From JBBSNV01 sp964458605 (lineage in GTDB: Bacteria > Pseudomonadota > Alphaproteobacteria > Reyranellales > JAQSWP01), in assembly GCA_964458605.1 (NCBI GenBank), contig CAYWLS010000028.1, positions 1 to 51,571 on the forward strand: DNA of 51,571 nucleotides. Direction: 5' to 3'. The notes beneath the pieces are model-generated. The model saw only the letters and a program-made list of their open reading frames with translations, was not told where the DNA came from and did no database searches. Below, piece after piece: positions 24,589 to 36,674 of the stretch. Position numbers and translations under genes: made by a program. The first letter of the stretch is position 1. Every line of letters starts with the position of its first letter.

Positions 24589-25935
24589 TCAGCTCTCCCC
24601 TTGCAAGGTTTCCATGAAGGCGAACGGTTGGCCCGCCGGCGGGCCGGCCAGCTCGTCGTCGCGCATGACGAAACGACCGGCGATGACGGTGGCGCGCGGC
24701 CAGCCGGTCACGGTCATCCCGTCATAGGGCGTCCAGCCGGCCTTGCTGGCGATCCACTCGTTGGTGATCTCGCGCTTGGCCTTGAGGTCGACGATGGTGA
24801 AATCGGCGTCGTAGCCGGCCGTGATCCGGCCCTTGCGCGCCAGGCCGAAGATGCGCGCTGCCCCGGCCGAGGTCAGGTCGACCAGCCGCGCCAAGGTCAG
24901 CCGGCCGGCGTTGAGATGGTCGAGCATCAGCGGCAGCAGGGTCTGTACGCCGGTCAGGCCCGACGGCGAATTGGGATAGGGCTTGCGCTTCTCCTCCAGC
25001 GTGTGCGGCGCGTGGTCCGAGCCGATCACGTCGACGATGCCCTGGTCGATGGCGCGCCACAGCCCCTCGCGGTGCCGCGCCTCGCGGATCGGCGGGTTCA
25101 TCTGCGCCAGCGTGCCGAGCTGGTCGTAGCATTCGGGCGCCGTGAAGGTCAGGTGCTGCGGCAGCACCTCGACCGTGGCGATGTCGCGATTCTGGGCCAG
25201 GAAATCCATTTCTTCGGCCGTCGTGACGTGCAGCACATGCACGCGCCTGCCGTGCTTGCGCGCCAGGCCGATCAGACGTTTGGTCGCCAGCAGGGCCGAT
25301 TCGGCATCGCGCCATACCGGATGCAGATGCGCCGTGGCGCCCGGCACCTCGGCCAGCTTCTTGCGCTCCTTCAGCCGCGGCTCGTCCTCGCAATGCACCG
25401 CCATGCGGCGATTGCCGTTGATCAGCACCCGCTCGAGCGTGGCGTCGTCGGGCACCAGCAGGGTGCCGGTCGAGGCGCCCATGAACACCTTGACGCCGCT
25501 GCAGCCTTGCTGGCGCTCCAGGCTGCGCAGCTTCTCGGCATTCTCCGCCGCGCCGCCCATGTAGAAGGCGTAGTTGCACCAGGCGCGGCCCTTGGCGCGG
25601 CGCATCTTCTCGGCGAAATCGGCCTCGGTCAGGGTCGAGGGGCTGGTGTTGGGCATCTCGAACACGCCCGTCACGCCGCCCAGCACCGCCCCGCGCGTGC
25701 CGCTTTCCAGATCCTCCTTGTGCTCCAGCCCCGGCTCGCGGAAATGCACCTGGGTGTCGATCACGCCGGGCAGCACATGCAGGCCCGTGGCGTCGAAGGT
25801 TTCGGCGGCCGCGGCATTGCTCAGGCTGCCGATGGCGGCGATCCGGCCGCCGCGCACGCCGATATCGGCCGGCGCAATGCCCGACGGGGTGGCGACAATG
25901 CCCCCGCGGATAACAAGGTCAAAGGTTTCTGCCAT
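24589..25935 (-). CDS. Dihydroorotase (class I amidohydrolase)
   Basis: 448 residues. Metal-site motif DTQVHFREPGLEHKEDLESGTRGAVLGGVTGVFEMPNTSPST, later HCEDEPRLKER, VHVLHVTTAEEM and SDHAPHTLEEKRKPYPNSPSGLTGVQTLLPLML, all standard for dihydroorotases of the large class. It would convert carbamoyl-aspartate and dihydroorotate in pyrimidine synthesis, or act as a related cyclic amidase. The ATG giving MAETFDLVIRGG is the family start; the frame is open further upstream without homology. First gene of a two-gene operon with acuI, divergent from ygfZ. Confidence 0.9.
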   Translation of the reverse strand: MAETFDLVIRGGIVATPSGIAPADIGVRGGRIAAIGSLSNAAAAETFDATGLHVLPGVIDTQVHFREPGLEHKEDLESGTRGAVLGGVTGVFEMPNTSPSTLTEADFAEKMRRAKGRAWCNYAFYMGGAAENAEKLRSLERQQGCSGVKVFMGASTGTLLVPDDATLERVLINGNRRMAVHCEDEPRLKERKKLAEVPGATAHLHPVWRDAESALLATKRLIGLARKHGRRVHVLHVTTAEEMDFLAQNRDIATVEVLPQHLTFTAPECYDQLGTLAQMNPPIREARHREGLWRAIDQGIVDVIGSDHAPHTLEEKRKPYPNSPSGLTGVQTLLPLMLDHLNAGRLTLARLVDLTSAGAARIFGLARKGRITAGYDADFTIVDLKAKREITNEWIASKAGWTPYDGMTVTGWPRATVIAGRFVMRDDELAGPPAGQPFAFMETLQGES

Positions 25936-26060
25936 GGCCTGTTTTAGCAACAAGGCGACGGGCTTGCCAGCGGGGGGCTTACCGGCGGCAGGCTGGCCGT
26001 CTTGCCGGTGAACCATTTCCCACCACATGATAGGAATAAGTCCTATCGAGGGTGTCGTGC

Positions 26061-26987
26061 ATGGTTGCCCAATACGTTCTGGCCCAAGACCGCGGCGTGC
26101 TGGCCATCGCCGGCGAGGATCGCGTGACGTTCCTGCAGGGGCTGGTGTCCAACGACGTCGCCAAGGTCGATGCCGGCCACGCCGTCTATGCCGCTCTGCT
26201 GACGGCGCAGGGGCGCTATCTGCACGATTTCTTCATTGCCGCCCATAACGACACCCTGCTGATCGACGTCGAGCGCGAGCGCCTGCCCGACCTGCAGAAG
26301 AAGCTGTCGCTCTACAAGCTGCGCTCCAAGGTGGCGCTGCGGGATGCCAGCGCGGAGTGGACGGTGGCGCTGGCCTGGGGCGACGGTGCGGCGGACAAGC
26401 TCGGCCTGGCGGCACGGCCGGGCGCTGCGCTGGCGCTGGATGGCGGCGTCGCCTTCGTCGATCCGCGCCTGGCGGCGCTGGGCGCGCGCGTGCTGCTGCC
26501 GCCCGACCGCATCGAGCTGGCGCTGTCGGCCAAGGGCCTGGGTCTGGGCAAGCGCGCCGACTACGAGATGCGGCGGCTCGACCTGGGCGTGCCGGATGGC
26601 GGGCGCGACCTGCCGGTCGGAAAGGCGCTGCTGCTGGAATGCGGCTTCGACGAGCTGAACGGCATTGACTGGAAAAAGGGCTGCTACATGGGCCAGGAGC
26701 TGACCGCGCGCACCAAGTATCGCGGCCTGGTGCGCAAGCGGCTGCTGCCGGTGCGGGTCGAAGGCGCCACGCCGCCGCCGGGCACGCCGATCACCTTCGA
26801 CGGCAAGGATGCCGGCGAGATGCGCTCCGGCCATGACGGCCGCGCCATCGCCCTGCTGCGGGTGGAAGCCGTGCGCGCCGCCCAGGCCGCCCAGCGTCCG
26901 CTCGACGCCGCCGGCACCGCGCTGCGGCCCGACGTGCCGGACTGGGTGCGGCTGCCGGAAGCGGAGGCGGAAGCGACGCCAGGCTGA
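26061..26987 (+). CDS. ygfZ: YgfZ/GcvT-like folate-binding Fe-S repair protein
   Basis: 308 residues. It opens LAIAGEDRVTFLQGLVSNDV..AALLTAQGRYLHDFFI, and the family fingerprint is KKGCYMGQELTARTKYRG with the conserved Cys. YgfZ/IBA57 proteins use tetrahydrofolate to help assemble or repair iron-sulfur clusters in enzymes such as MiaB. The ATG at 26061 is chosen over an in-frame GTG at 26052. Divergent from the dihydroorotase gene; its stop is five bases from the HIT gene stop. Confidence 0.92.
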   Translation: MVAQYVLAQDRGVLAIAGEDRVTFLQGLVSNDVAKVDAGHAVYAALLTAQGRYLHDFFIAAHNDTLLIDVERERLPDLQKKLSLYKLRSKVALRDASAEWTVALAWGDGAADKLGLAARPGAALALDGGVAFVDPRLAALGARVLLPPDRIELALSAKGLGLGKRADYEMRRLDLGVPDGGRDLPVGKALLLECGFDELNGIDWKKGCYMGQELTARTKYRGLVRKRLLPVRVEGATPPPGTPITFDGKDAGEMRSGHDGRAIALLRVEAVRAAQAAQRPLDAAGTALRPDVPDWVRLPEAEAEATPG

Positions 26988-26992
26988 ACCGC

Positions 26993-27415
26993 CTACATCG
27001 CCGCCAGCAGCCTGGCGTGCAGGTCCTTGAGCTTGGCCATGTCGCCGGGCACCAGCCCCCAGTTGATCGCCAAATTGTCGCCCAGCTTGCGCGGCATGAT
27101 GTGCATGTGGAAATGCGGCACCGACTGCGCCGCGCCCGGGCCGTTGGCCTGGATCAGGTTGATGCCGTCGGGCGCCAGCAGCTTGCGCACCGCCGCCGCC
27201 ACTCTCTTGGCGGTGGCCGCCACCTGGCCCAGCGCCTCGGCCGGGATATCGTGCACCGTCGGCCAGTGGCCCTTGGCGATGGCCAGCGCATGGCCCTCGT
27301 TGGCCGGGTTGATGTCCAGGAAGGCCAGCGTGTCGGTATCCTCGTAGAGTTTGAAGCACGGGATCTGCCCCGCCACGATCTTGCAGAACACGCAATTGCT
27401 GTCGGTCGGCGCCAC
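26993..27415 (-). CDS. HIT-family nucleotide hydrolase
   Basis: 140 residues. Zinc/structure cysteines NCVFCKIV near the N-terminus, then FLDINPANEGHALAIAKGH, and the catalytic histidine triad in SVPHFHMHIMPR. HINT-like enzymes cleave adenosine phosphoramidates or dinucleoside polyphosphates in the cytosol. Stand-alone, convergent with ygfZ. Confidence 0.93.
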   Translation of the reverse strand: MAPTDSNCVFCKIVAGQIPCFKLYEDTDTLAFLDINPANEGHALAIAKGHWPTVHDIPAEALGQVAATAKRVAAAVRKLLAPDGINLIQANGPGAAQSVPHFHMHIMPRKLGDNLAINWGLVPGDMAKLKDLHARLLAAM

Positions 27416-27738
27416 GGACGATCCCCCCTATCCCGGTTGTCGGCTACAAAGCGCCAAGCGCTCCTTGGGACCCGATTGTTGCATCGCCCTCGGCGAGCGG
27501 CAATCAACCCTGCCCCAATCGCGGGTTTTCCACCGGCGGATCGTCGGCCCGGCCCCGACTTCCAGGATCAAGCCATTGACAATACTGGCAAAAGCCGGCG
27601 GCATTTCGGCGCAAGACAGCGCCGGGGAATGAGGGTAAAACCCCGGCCGATCATTGCGCCGGCCCGGGCAGGAACGCTAGGCTGGCCGATACGTAGCGAC
27701 ACTTCACCCGATTTCCGACAACACGGACCCGAAGCCCG
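27416..27738. other. Intergenic region upstream of kup
   Basis: 323 bases between divergent HIT and kup genes. I see a hairpin CCGGGG-N13-CCCCGG at 27622-27646 and an isolated TTGACA at 27576 without a convincing -10 partner. No gene, riboswitch or conserved motif was recognised. Confidence 0.5.
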
Positions 27739-29952
27739 ATGGCGACTGAAAGCGGCACCCCTGCCGCGGCTACGGCCAATGCCGCCAATGCGGCCGACGC
27801 CAAGGACAGCGACACGCAGACCGGCAGTTCTGCTCGCATCGCCCCCCAGTCCGGCGACGGCGTGTCGGTCGGTGGCGCCGGCGCCGGCGACGGCCAGCCC
27901 AAGGACAGCGGCGCGACAGCCAGACCCGATGCGACCGCCTCGGTCGAGACTCTCGATCCGCGCTCGGTGCAGGGCGCCGTCTCGGTCGAGGTGACCGCGG
28001 CGCCGGCCCCCGGCGTGCCGCTGGCCGCCATGCCGCCAGGTGGCGGCAACGGGGTGCGCAAGGACGAGGCCGGCGGCGGCGAGGAAGAACATCGCGAATC
28101 GATCGCGGCGCTGGCGCTGGCCGCGCTGGGCGTGGTCTACGGCGATATCGGCACCAGCCCGCTCTACGCGCTGCGCCAGTGCTTCCTGGGCGAGCACGGC
28201 GTGGCGCCGACCGCGGAGAACGTGCTGGGCGTGCTGTCGCTGATCACCTGGTCGCTGATCCTGGTGATCTCCGTCAAATACCTGCTGTTCATCCTGTCGG
28301 CCGACAACCGCGGCGAGGGCGGCATCATCGCCCTGGTGGCGCTGCTCAACCCGTGGCGCTCGCCCAAGCGATCGCGCAAGCACGTGCTGATGCTGCTGGG
28401 TCTGTTCGGCGCCAGCCTGCTCTATGGCGACGGCACCATCACGCCGGCGATTTCGGTGCTGAGCGCGATCGAGGGCCTGAAGGTCGCCACTTCGGCCTTC
28501 GACCATCTGGTGGTGCCGCTGACCGTGGTGATCCTGGTGGTGCTGTTCGCCATGCAATGGCGCGGCACGCGCAAGATCGGCGGACTGTTCGGCCCGGTCA
28601 TGGTGCTGTGGTTCCTGGTGCTGGCGGTGCTGGGCATCGGCGGGCTGCTCAACGCGCCGGAGGTGCTGTGGGCGCTGAACCCGCTCCACGCCATCCAGTT
28701 CCTGACCGGCAACGGGCTGATCGGCTTCGTCATCCTGGGCACGGTGTTCCTGGTGGTGACCGGCGGCGAGGCGCTCTACGCCGATATGGGCCATTTCGGC
28801 CGCGCCCCGATCCGGCTGGCCTGGTTCGCGCTCGCCCTGCCCTGCCTGCTGCTGAACTACTACGGCCAGGGCGCGCTGATCCTCAGCGACCCGTCCAAGG
28901 TCGACCAGTCGTTCTACAACCTGGCGCCGGGCTGGGCGCTCTATCCCACCGTGGCGCTGGCCACCATGGCGACGGTGATCGCCTCGCAGGCCATCATCTC
29001 CGGCACCTTCTCGCTGACCCGCCAGGCCATGCAACTGGGCCAGTTGCCGCGCTTCACCATCATCCAGACCTCCAGCCACCATATCGGCCAGATCTACGTG
29101 CCGGCGATCAATTGGATGCTGATGATCGCCACCTTGGGCCTGGTGATCGGCTTCCAGTCGTCGGAACGGCTGGCCTCGGCCTATGGCGTGGCGGTCTCGA
29201 CCGACATGGTGATCACCACCGTGCTGGCCTATTTCGTGGCGCGGCGGTGGGGCTGGAACCCGATCCTGGCCCTGATGCTGGCACTGTTCTTCTTCGCCAT
29301 CGACATCGCGTTCCTGGGCTCCAACCTGTTCAAGATCGCCGATGGCGGCTGGTATCCGCTGCTGGTGGGAGCGTGCATCTTCTCGATCATGGGCATCTGG
29401 CGGTCGGGCCGCGAGAAGCTGTCGGCCCATCTGTCGGAGATCCGCGAATCGCTGACGCCGTTCCTGGCGCGGCTCGACAAGTCCCATGTCACGCGCGTGC
29501 CCGGCATCGCCATCTTCATGACGCCGACCAGCTCCGAAGCGCCCACCCTGCTGCTGCACCATCTCAAGCACAACCAGGTGCTGCACAAGCGGGTGGTGCT
29601 GCTGACCATCGTGGTCGAGGACCAGCCGCGCGTGCCGACGCTCAACCGCCTGGAACTGACCGAGTTGGCGCCCGACTTCCACCGGCTGATTGTGCATTAC
29701 GGCTTCATGCAGAGCCCCAACGTGCCGGTGGCGCTGAAGCTGTGCAGCCGGCTGGGCCTGAACATCGATCCGGAAAAGGCCACCTACTACCTGGGCAACG
29801 AGGATATCGTGCCGGCTGCCGACGATCCCGGCTTCGAGCGCTGGCGCGCCCAGGTGTTCGCCTTCCTGCAGCGCAACGCGGCGCGGGCCACCGCCTTCTA
29901 CAACATCCCGGCCAACCGCGTGGTGCAACTGGGCAGCGTGGTGGAAATCTGA
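27739..29952 (+). CDS. kup: Kup-family potassium uptake protein with long N-terminal extension
   Basis: 737 residues against about 620-640 for the family. Residues 1-about 120 are hydrophilic and low-complexity (Ala, Gly, Asp, Ser, Thr rich) and probably disordered. The Kup core starts at IAALALAALGVVYGDIGTSPLYALRQCF, with NRGEGGIIALVALLNPW, LYGDGTITPAISVLSAIEGL and about twelve membrane segments, then a cytosolic C-terminal domain (HVTRVPGIAIFMTPTSSEAPTLLLHHLKHNQVLH) ending VVQLGSVVEI. It imports K+ with protons. An in-frame ATG at 28030 would give a normal 640-residue protein; neither start has a strong ribosome site. Confidence 0.9.
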   Translation: MATESGTPAAATANAANAADAKDSDTQTGSSARIAPQSGDGVSVGGAGAGDGQPKDSGATARPDATASVETLDPRSVQGAVSVEVTAAPAPGVPLAAMPPGGGNGVRKDEAGGGEEEHRESIAALALAALGVVYGDIGTSPLYALRQCFLGEHGVAPTAENVLGVLSLITWSLILVISVKYLLFILSADNRGEGGIIALVALLNPWRSPKRSRKHVLMLLGLFGASLLYGDGTITPAISVLSAIEGLKVATSAFDHLVVPLTVVILVVLFAMQWRGTRKIGGLFGPVMVLWFLVLAVLGIGGLLNAPEVLWALNPLHAIQFLTGNGLIGFVILGTVFLVVTGGEALYADMGHFGRAPIRLAWFALALPCLLLNYYGQGALILSDPSKVDQSFYNLAPGWALYPTVALATMATVIASQAIISGTFSLTRQAMQLGQLPRFTIIQTSSHHIGQIYVPAINWMLMIATLGLVIGFQSSERLASAYGVAVSTDMVITTVLAYFVARRWGWNPILALMLALFFFAIDIAFLGSNLFKIADGGWYPLLVGACIFSIMGIWRSGREKLSAHLSEIRESLTPFLARLDKSHVTRVPGIAIFMTPTSSEAPTLLLHHLKHNQVLHKRVVLLTIVVEDQPRVPTLNRLELTELAPDFHRLIVHYGFMQSPNVPVALKLCSRLGLNIDPEKATYYLGNEDIVPAADDPGFERWRAQVFAFLQRNAARATAFYNIPANRVVQLGSVVEI

Positions 29953-29963
29953 GGCACGGCAGG

Positions 29964-29989
29964 GATCGCCCGGCACCGCGCCGGCGATC
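29964..29989. terminator. Stem-loop between kup and convergent gene
   Basis: GATCGCC-C-GGC pairs with GCCGGCGATC around a 5-base loop, 11 bases after the kup stop. No T-run follows on either strand, so termination activity is only possible, not clear. Confidence 0.35.
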
Positions 29990-30006
29990 GGAGGGGAACG
30001 GCGGCC

Positions 30007-30408
30007 TCAGTTCATCGCGCCGTCATTGGCCTTGAGCGCGTTCTCGTTGGCCAGGCCGGCGAACAGCGGTCCGCGCAACCCGATCGGCCGGTAGTCCTTG
30101 TCCGTCGCCAGCAATTCGAAGCGGCATTGGCCGTTGGGCCGGAACGGCAGGCCGACATAGGCGGCGCGATAGGCCGCGTCGATCACCCGCATATAGACGA
30201 CATGGGCGTCCGAGGTGGATTCGCTGTCGGGCGTCGCGGCCGCGGCCCATAGCGCGGCGGCGCTGATGTCGTTCAAGGTGGCCACCACCTTCTCGATGGC
30301 GTCGAGTCCGTCCTGGGCGATGGCTTGCCAGCGCGGCGTGGCATGGGCGCGGGCGATGAAATGGAAGGAAGATCGCTTGAGGTGGCGCTTGAGCGCGGTG
30401 TTGTGCAT
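30007..30408 (-). CDS. Hypothetical protein, 133 residues
   Basis: Start well supported by GGAGGTAGCGATG. The N-terminal part is basic (MHNTALKRHLKRSSFHFIARAHATPRWQ), a helix-rich middle reads DGLDAIEKVVATLNDISAAALWAAAAT, and the C-terminal part includes VVYMRVIDAAYRAAYVGLPFRPNGQCRFELLATDKDYRPIGLRGPLFAGL. No signal peptide or membrane helix. I recognise no family. It is convergent with kup and transcribed alone. Confidence 0.65.
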   Translation of the reverse strand: MHNTALKRHLKRSSFHFIARAHATPRWQAIAQDGLDAIEKVVATLNDISAAALWAAAATPDSESTSDAHVVYMRVIDAAYRAAYVGLPFRPNGQCRFELLATDKDYRPIGLRGPLFAGLANENALKANDGAMN

Positions 30409-30796
30409 CGCTACCTCCGTTAGCTGTCGCTTTCCCCGAGGCGAGAGCCGTTTTGAGAACGCTAACTGGAGTTGCGCGATCGCCGTTCTTGCGCTGCAGG
30501 ATCGAACGATTGCCTGGAAAAAAGCTAGGCCCTATGGCGCGCGGCGTCAAACCCGCAGCGGCGCTTCATACGCATAGTGACGCCACGTCCCCGACATGGC
30601 TGACGGCACAATAAGGCAAATGCGTCCGCTGGCACTCGACCGGCGCAAGTGACGATGCACAGGCTAAGTGCCCCGCCCAGACCACTATTCCGCTTGCACG
30701 CAAGCGGCGCCACGATGCGCCGGGCCATGGTTGCCGCAATTGGCCGGCGCCGCAGCCATGCGCGGCCGGTCCGCAGATCAAATTTCCGTCACGGGC
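30409..30796. other. Intergenic region with no recognised gene
   Basis: Upstream of the hypothetical gene on the minus strand. It holds a pair of inverted GTTAGC/GCTAAC words (30419 and 30462) that could be a regulatory dyad or chance. Nothing else is recognised before the ppdK terminator. Confidence 0.45.
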
Positions 30797-30830
30797 AAAA
30801 AAGCAAGGGCGGCGATCGAAAGCGCCGCCC
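30797..30830 (-). terminator. Rho-independent terminator of ppdK
   Basis: On the minus strand, GGGCGGCG-N8-CGCCGCCC followed by TTGC and six T, starting 20 bases after the ppdK stop codon. A textbook intrinsic terminator ending the glyQ-glyS-ppdK operon. Confidence 0.85.
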
Positions 30831-30849
30831 GGCTGGCGATGGATCCGGC

Positions 30850-33525
<2,676 letters not shown>

Positions 33526-33527
33526 TG

Positions 33528-35591
33528 CTAGCCCTCGATCTTGGAAAAGTCCGCCACCCGGTCCATGGCCTGGCGGATACGCGTCAGCAGATTGAGACGA
33601 TTGGCGCGCAACGCCTTGTCCTCGGCATTGACCGTCACCTTGTCGAAAAACGCATCCAAGGGTCCGCGCAGTTCCGCCAGCGCGCCCATGGCGGCGGCGA
33701 AATCCTCGGCCTGCAACGCCCTGTCCAGGCGCGGCAGCATGGCATCGACCGCCCGGGCCACCGCCTGCTCCTGCGGCTCCCTCAGCAGCGCGGCATCGAC
33801 CGCGCCGGAATAGCCGGCCTTATCCTTTTTCTCTTCCGCGCGCACGATATTGGCGGCACGCAAGTAGGCCACCAGCAGGTTCTTGCCGTTATCGGTGCCG
33901 AGGAATTCCTGCAGCGCCTTGACCCGCGCCACCAGCCGCACCAGATCGTCCTCGCCGCCCAGCGCGAACACCGCGGCGATCAGGTCGTGCCGCACGCCCT
34001 GCTCGCGCAGATGCACCTTCAGCCGGTCGGCGAAGAAGGACAGCAGGTCGTCGGCATTCCTGTCGCTCGCCTTGGCGGCGGTGAAAGCCTTGCGCAACTT
34101 CAGGCGCAGGCCATTCTCCAGGACGGTGCGGATGATGCCCAGCGCGGCGCGGCGCAGGGCAAACGGGTCTTTGGAGCCGGTCGGCTTCTCGTCGATGCTC
34201 CAGAAGCCGGTCAGGGTATCGATCTTGTCGGCCAAGGCCACGGCGATCGAGATCGGCTTGTTGGGCGCCACGTCGCCGGGCCCGAGCGGCTTGTAGTGTT
34301 CGGCGATGGCGTCGGCCACCTCGCGCTTCTCGTTCTCGGCCAGCGCGTAGTAGCGGCCCATCACGCCCTGCAGCTCGGGGAACTCGCCGACCATGCCGGT
34401 GACCAGGTCGGCCTTGCACAGGGTGGCGGCCGAGCGCACCAGATCGGCATCGGCACCGGGCACATAGGGCAGCAGCGCATCGGCCAGCGCCTGGATGCGG
34501 TCGACTTTGTCCGCCACCGTGCCCAGCCTGGCGTGGAACACGATGTTGCCCAGCGCCGGCACGCGATCGGCCAGCCGGGTCTTGCGATCGAGATCCCAGA
34601 AGAACTTGGCGTCGGACAGGCGGGCGCGCAGCACGCGCTCGTTGCCGGCGATGACGGTCTTGCCGCCGTCTTCGGTCTCGGTGTTGGCCACCACCACGAA
34701 GCGCGGCGCCAGCGAGCCGTCTTTGTTCAGGCAGGCGAAATATTTCTGGTGCGCGCGCATGGAGGTGATCAGCACCTCGGGCGGCACGTCCATGAAGGCG
34801 GCGTCGATGGCGCCCACCAGCGGCACCGGCCATTCGACCAGCCCGGCCACCTCCTCGAGCAGGCCCTCGTCCTGGCGCAGCACCACGCCGACGCCAGAGG
34901 CCAGGGCTTCGGCCTTCTGCCTGATGATCGCCTTGCGCTCGGCGGCGTCGAGAATGACATGCGCCTGGCGCAGCTTCGCCTGGTAGTCGGCGAAGGACGA
35001 CACCTCGATCCAGCCCGCGCTCATGAAACGATGGCCCAAGGTCTTGTTGCCGAACGCCACCGGCGCCATGGCGCCGCCCGGCTCGACCTGGCCCTTCAGC
35101 ACCCGGCCGTCGAACAGCGCGATCACCCCATGCAGCGGCCGCACCCAACGCTTGGCGCCGCTGCCCCAGCGCATCGATTTGGGCCAGGGCAGCGCCTCGA
35201 GCGCCGCCAGCAGCAGGCCGGGCAGCACCTCGGCCGCCGCGCGGCCCTTCTTCTCGATCACCGCGAAATAGAACTCGCCCTTGCCGGTATCACGCTTCTC
35301 GGCCTGGTCGATCGACGCCAGCCCGGCGCCCTTGAGGAAGCCTTGCAGGGCCTGCTCGGGCGAACCGACGCGCGGGCCCTTCTTCTCCTCGCGCAGATCG
35401 GGCTGCGCCAGGGGCAGGCCGTCCACCACCAGCGCCAGGCGGCGCGGCGTGGCGAAGGCTTCGGCTTTGGTGAACGACAGACCGGCGGCCTTCAGCCCAT
35501 CCGTGACCAGCCGCTGCAAATCTTCCGCGGCGCGCGCCTGCATGCGGGCGGGGATTTCTTCCGACAGCAATTCGAAGAGCAGCTCGGCCAT
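33528..35591 (-). CDS. glyS: Glycine--tRNA ligase beta subunit
   Basis: 687 residues. It opens AELLFELLSEEIPARMQARAAEDLQRLV, then FATPRRLALVVDGL, GPRVGSPEQALQGFLK, MRWGSGAKRWVRPLHGVIALFDG and the HD-like section, ending with anticodon-binding helices. It pairs with GlyQ in the tetrameric bacterial GlyRS. One base separates it from glyQ upstream (TGA-C-ATG); it is followed directly by ppdK. Confidence 0.97.
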   Translation of the reverse strand: MAELLFELLSEEIPARMQARAAEDLQRLVTDGLKAAGLSFTKAEAFATPRRLALVVDGLPLAQPDLREEKKGPRVGSPEQALQGFLKGAGLASIDQAEKRDTGKGEFYFAVIEKKGRAAAEVLPGLLLAALEALPWPKSMRWGSGAKRWVRPLHGVIALFDGRVLKGQVEPGGAMAPVAFGNKTLGHRFMSAGWIEVSSFADYQAKLRQAHVILDAAERKAIIRQKAEALASGVGVVLRQDEGLLEEVAGLVEWPVPLVGAIDAAFMDVPPEVLITSMRAHQKYFACLNKDGSLAPRFVVVANTETEDGGKTVIAGNERVLRARLSDAKFFWDLDRKTRLADRVPALGNIVFHARLGTVADKVDRIQALADALLPYVPGADADLVRSAATLCKADLVTGMVGEFPELQGVMGRYYALAENEKREVADAIAEHYKPLGPGDVAPNKPISIAVALADKIDTLTGFWSIDEKPTGSKDPFALRRAALGIIRTVLENGLRLKLRKAFTAAKASDRNADDLLSFFADRLKVHLREQGVRHDLIAAVFALGGEDDLVRLVARVKALQEFLGTDNGKNLLVAYLRAANIVRAEEKKDKAGYSGAVDAALLREPQEQAVARAVDAMLPRLDRALQAEDFAAAMGALAELRGPLDAFFDKVTVNAEDKALRANRLNLLTRIRQAMDRVADFSKIEG

Positions 35592-35592
35592 G

Positions 35593-36519
35593 TCAGGCGT
35601 CCTCGCCCTGGCTCTTCAGCCAGGCTTCGCAGCAAGCCTTGGCCAGCGCCCGCACGCGGCCGATATAGGCCTGGCGCTCGGTGACAGAGATCACGCCGCG
35701 CGCATCGAGCAGGTTGAAGTTGTGGCTGGCCTTGATGCACTGGTCGTAGGCCGGCAGCGGCAGGTTCTTCTCCAGCAGCGCGTTGCACTGTGCCTCGGCG
35801 TCCTTGAAGTGCTGGAACAGCATGGCCGTGTCGGCATATTCGAAATTATAGGCCGATTGCTCCCGCTCGTTCTGCAGGAACACCTCGCCATAGGTGACCG
35901 GCGTGGGCGATCGCGGATCGTTGTACGGCATGTCGTAGACGCGGTCGCAATCGAGCAGGTACATCGCCAGGCGTTCCAGGCCGTAGGTGATCTCGCCCGA
36001 CACCAGCTTGCATTCGATGCCGCCGACCTGCTGGAAATAGGTGAACTGCGTCACCTCCATGCCGTCGCACCACACCTCCCAGCCCAGGCCCCAGGCGCCC
36101 AGGGTCGGGCTCTCCCAGTCGTCTTCGACGAAGCGCAGATCGTGCAGCCGGGTCGAGATGCCCAGCGCCCGCAGCGAGCCCAGATAAAGATCGAGGATGT
36201 CCGGCGGCGAGGGCTTCAGGATCACCTGGTACTGGTAGTAATGCTGCAGCCGGTTGGGGTTCTCGCCGTAGCGGCCGTCGCTGGGCCGGCGCGAGGGCTG
36301 CACATAGGCCGCCTTCCACGGCTTGCCGCCCAGCGCGCGCAGGGTGGTGGCGGGATGGAAGGTGCCGGCGCCCATCTCCACGTCATAGGGCTGCAGGATG
36401 ACGCAGCCCTGGCGGGCCCAGTAATCCTGCAGGCGCAGGATCACTTCCTGGAACGAACGGGGCGGCGGCGCGACGGACAAATCCGGCGACGACGCGGTGG
36501 CATGAGGCGCGGTCGACAT
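35593..36519 (-). CDS. glyQ: Glycine--tRNA ligase alpha subunit
   Basis: 308 residues. The class II catalytic subunit is plain from FQEVILRLQDYWARQGCVILQPYDVEMGAGTFHPATTLRALG, AYVQPSRRPSDGRYGENPNRLQHYYQYQVILKPSP and QQVGGIECKLVSGEITYGLERLAMYL. The chosen ATG gives MSTAPHATASSP; a longer in-frame start at 36558 is less likely. The first 22 residues are a non-conserved extension. It heads the glyQ-glyS-ppdK operon. No glycine riboswitch was seen upstream. Confidence 0.97.
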   Translation of the reverse strand: MSTAPHATASSPDLSVAPPPRSFQEVILRLQDYWARQGCVILQPYDVEMGAGTFHPATTLRALGGKPWKAAYVQPSRRPSDGRYGENPNRLQHYYQYQVILKPSPPDILDLYLGSLRALGISTRLHDLRFVEDDWESPTLGAWGLGWEVWCDGMEVTQFTYFQQVGGIECKLVSGEITYGLERLAMYLLDCDRVYDMPYNDPRSPTPVTYGEVFLQNEREQSAYNFEYADTAMLFQHFKDAEAQCNALLEKNLPLPAYDQCIKASHNFNLLDARGVISVTERQAYIGRVRALAKACCEAWLKSQGEDA

Positions 36520-36674
36520 GGCTGGGCTCGGTTTTTCCGGGCTTTTGCGGTGCGGCAAAATAGGGTGCCGGGCGGGGCCGGGTCAAGGCTGACGGGCTCT
36601 CTCGCCGTGAGGCGCAAGCGCGCGGTTTTGCTGCGCTTTTTCCGCCCGGCCGGGCCCGGCAGCGCCGGCCTGTG

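Noticed and set aside
27568..29976. An 802-codon open frame on the minus strand opposite kup
   Set aside because: It is the antisense of a clear Kup gene; the sequence is His/Gln/Arg/Asp-rich with no domain pattern, as expected for antisense of GC-rich coding DNA.
36520..36674. Glycine riboswitch upstream of glyQ
   Set aside because: No tandem aptamer-like conserved segments; glycyl-tRNA synthetase genes are not usual targets.
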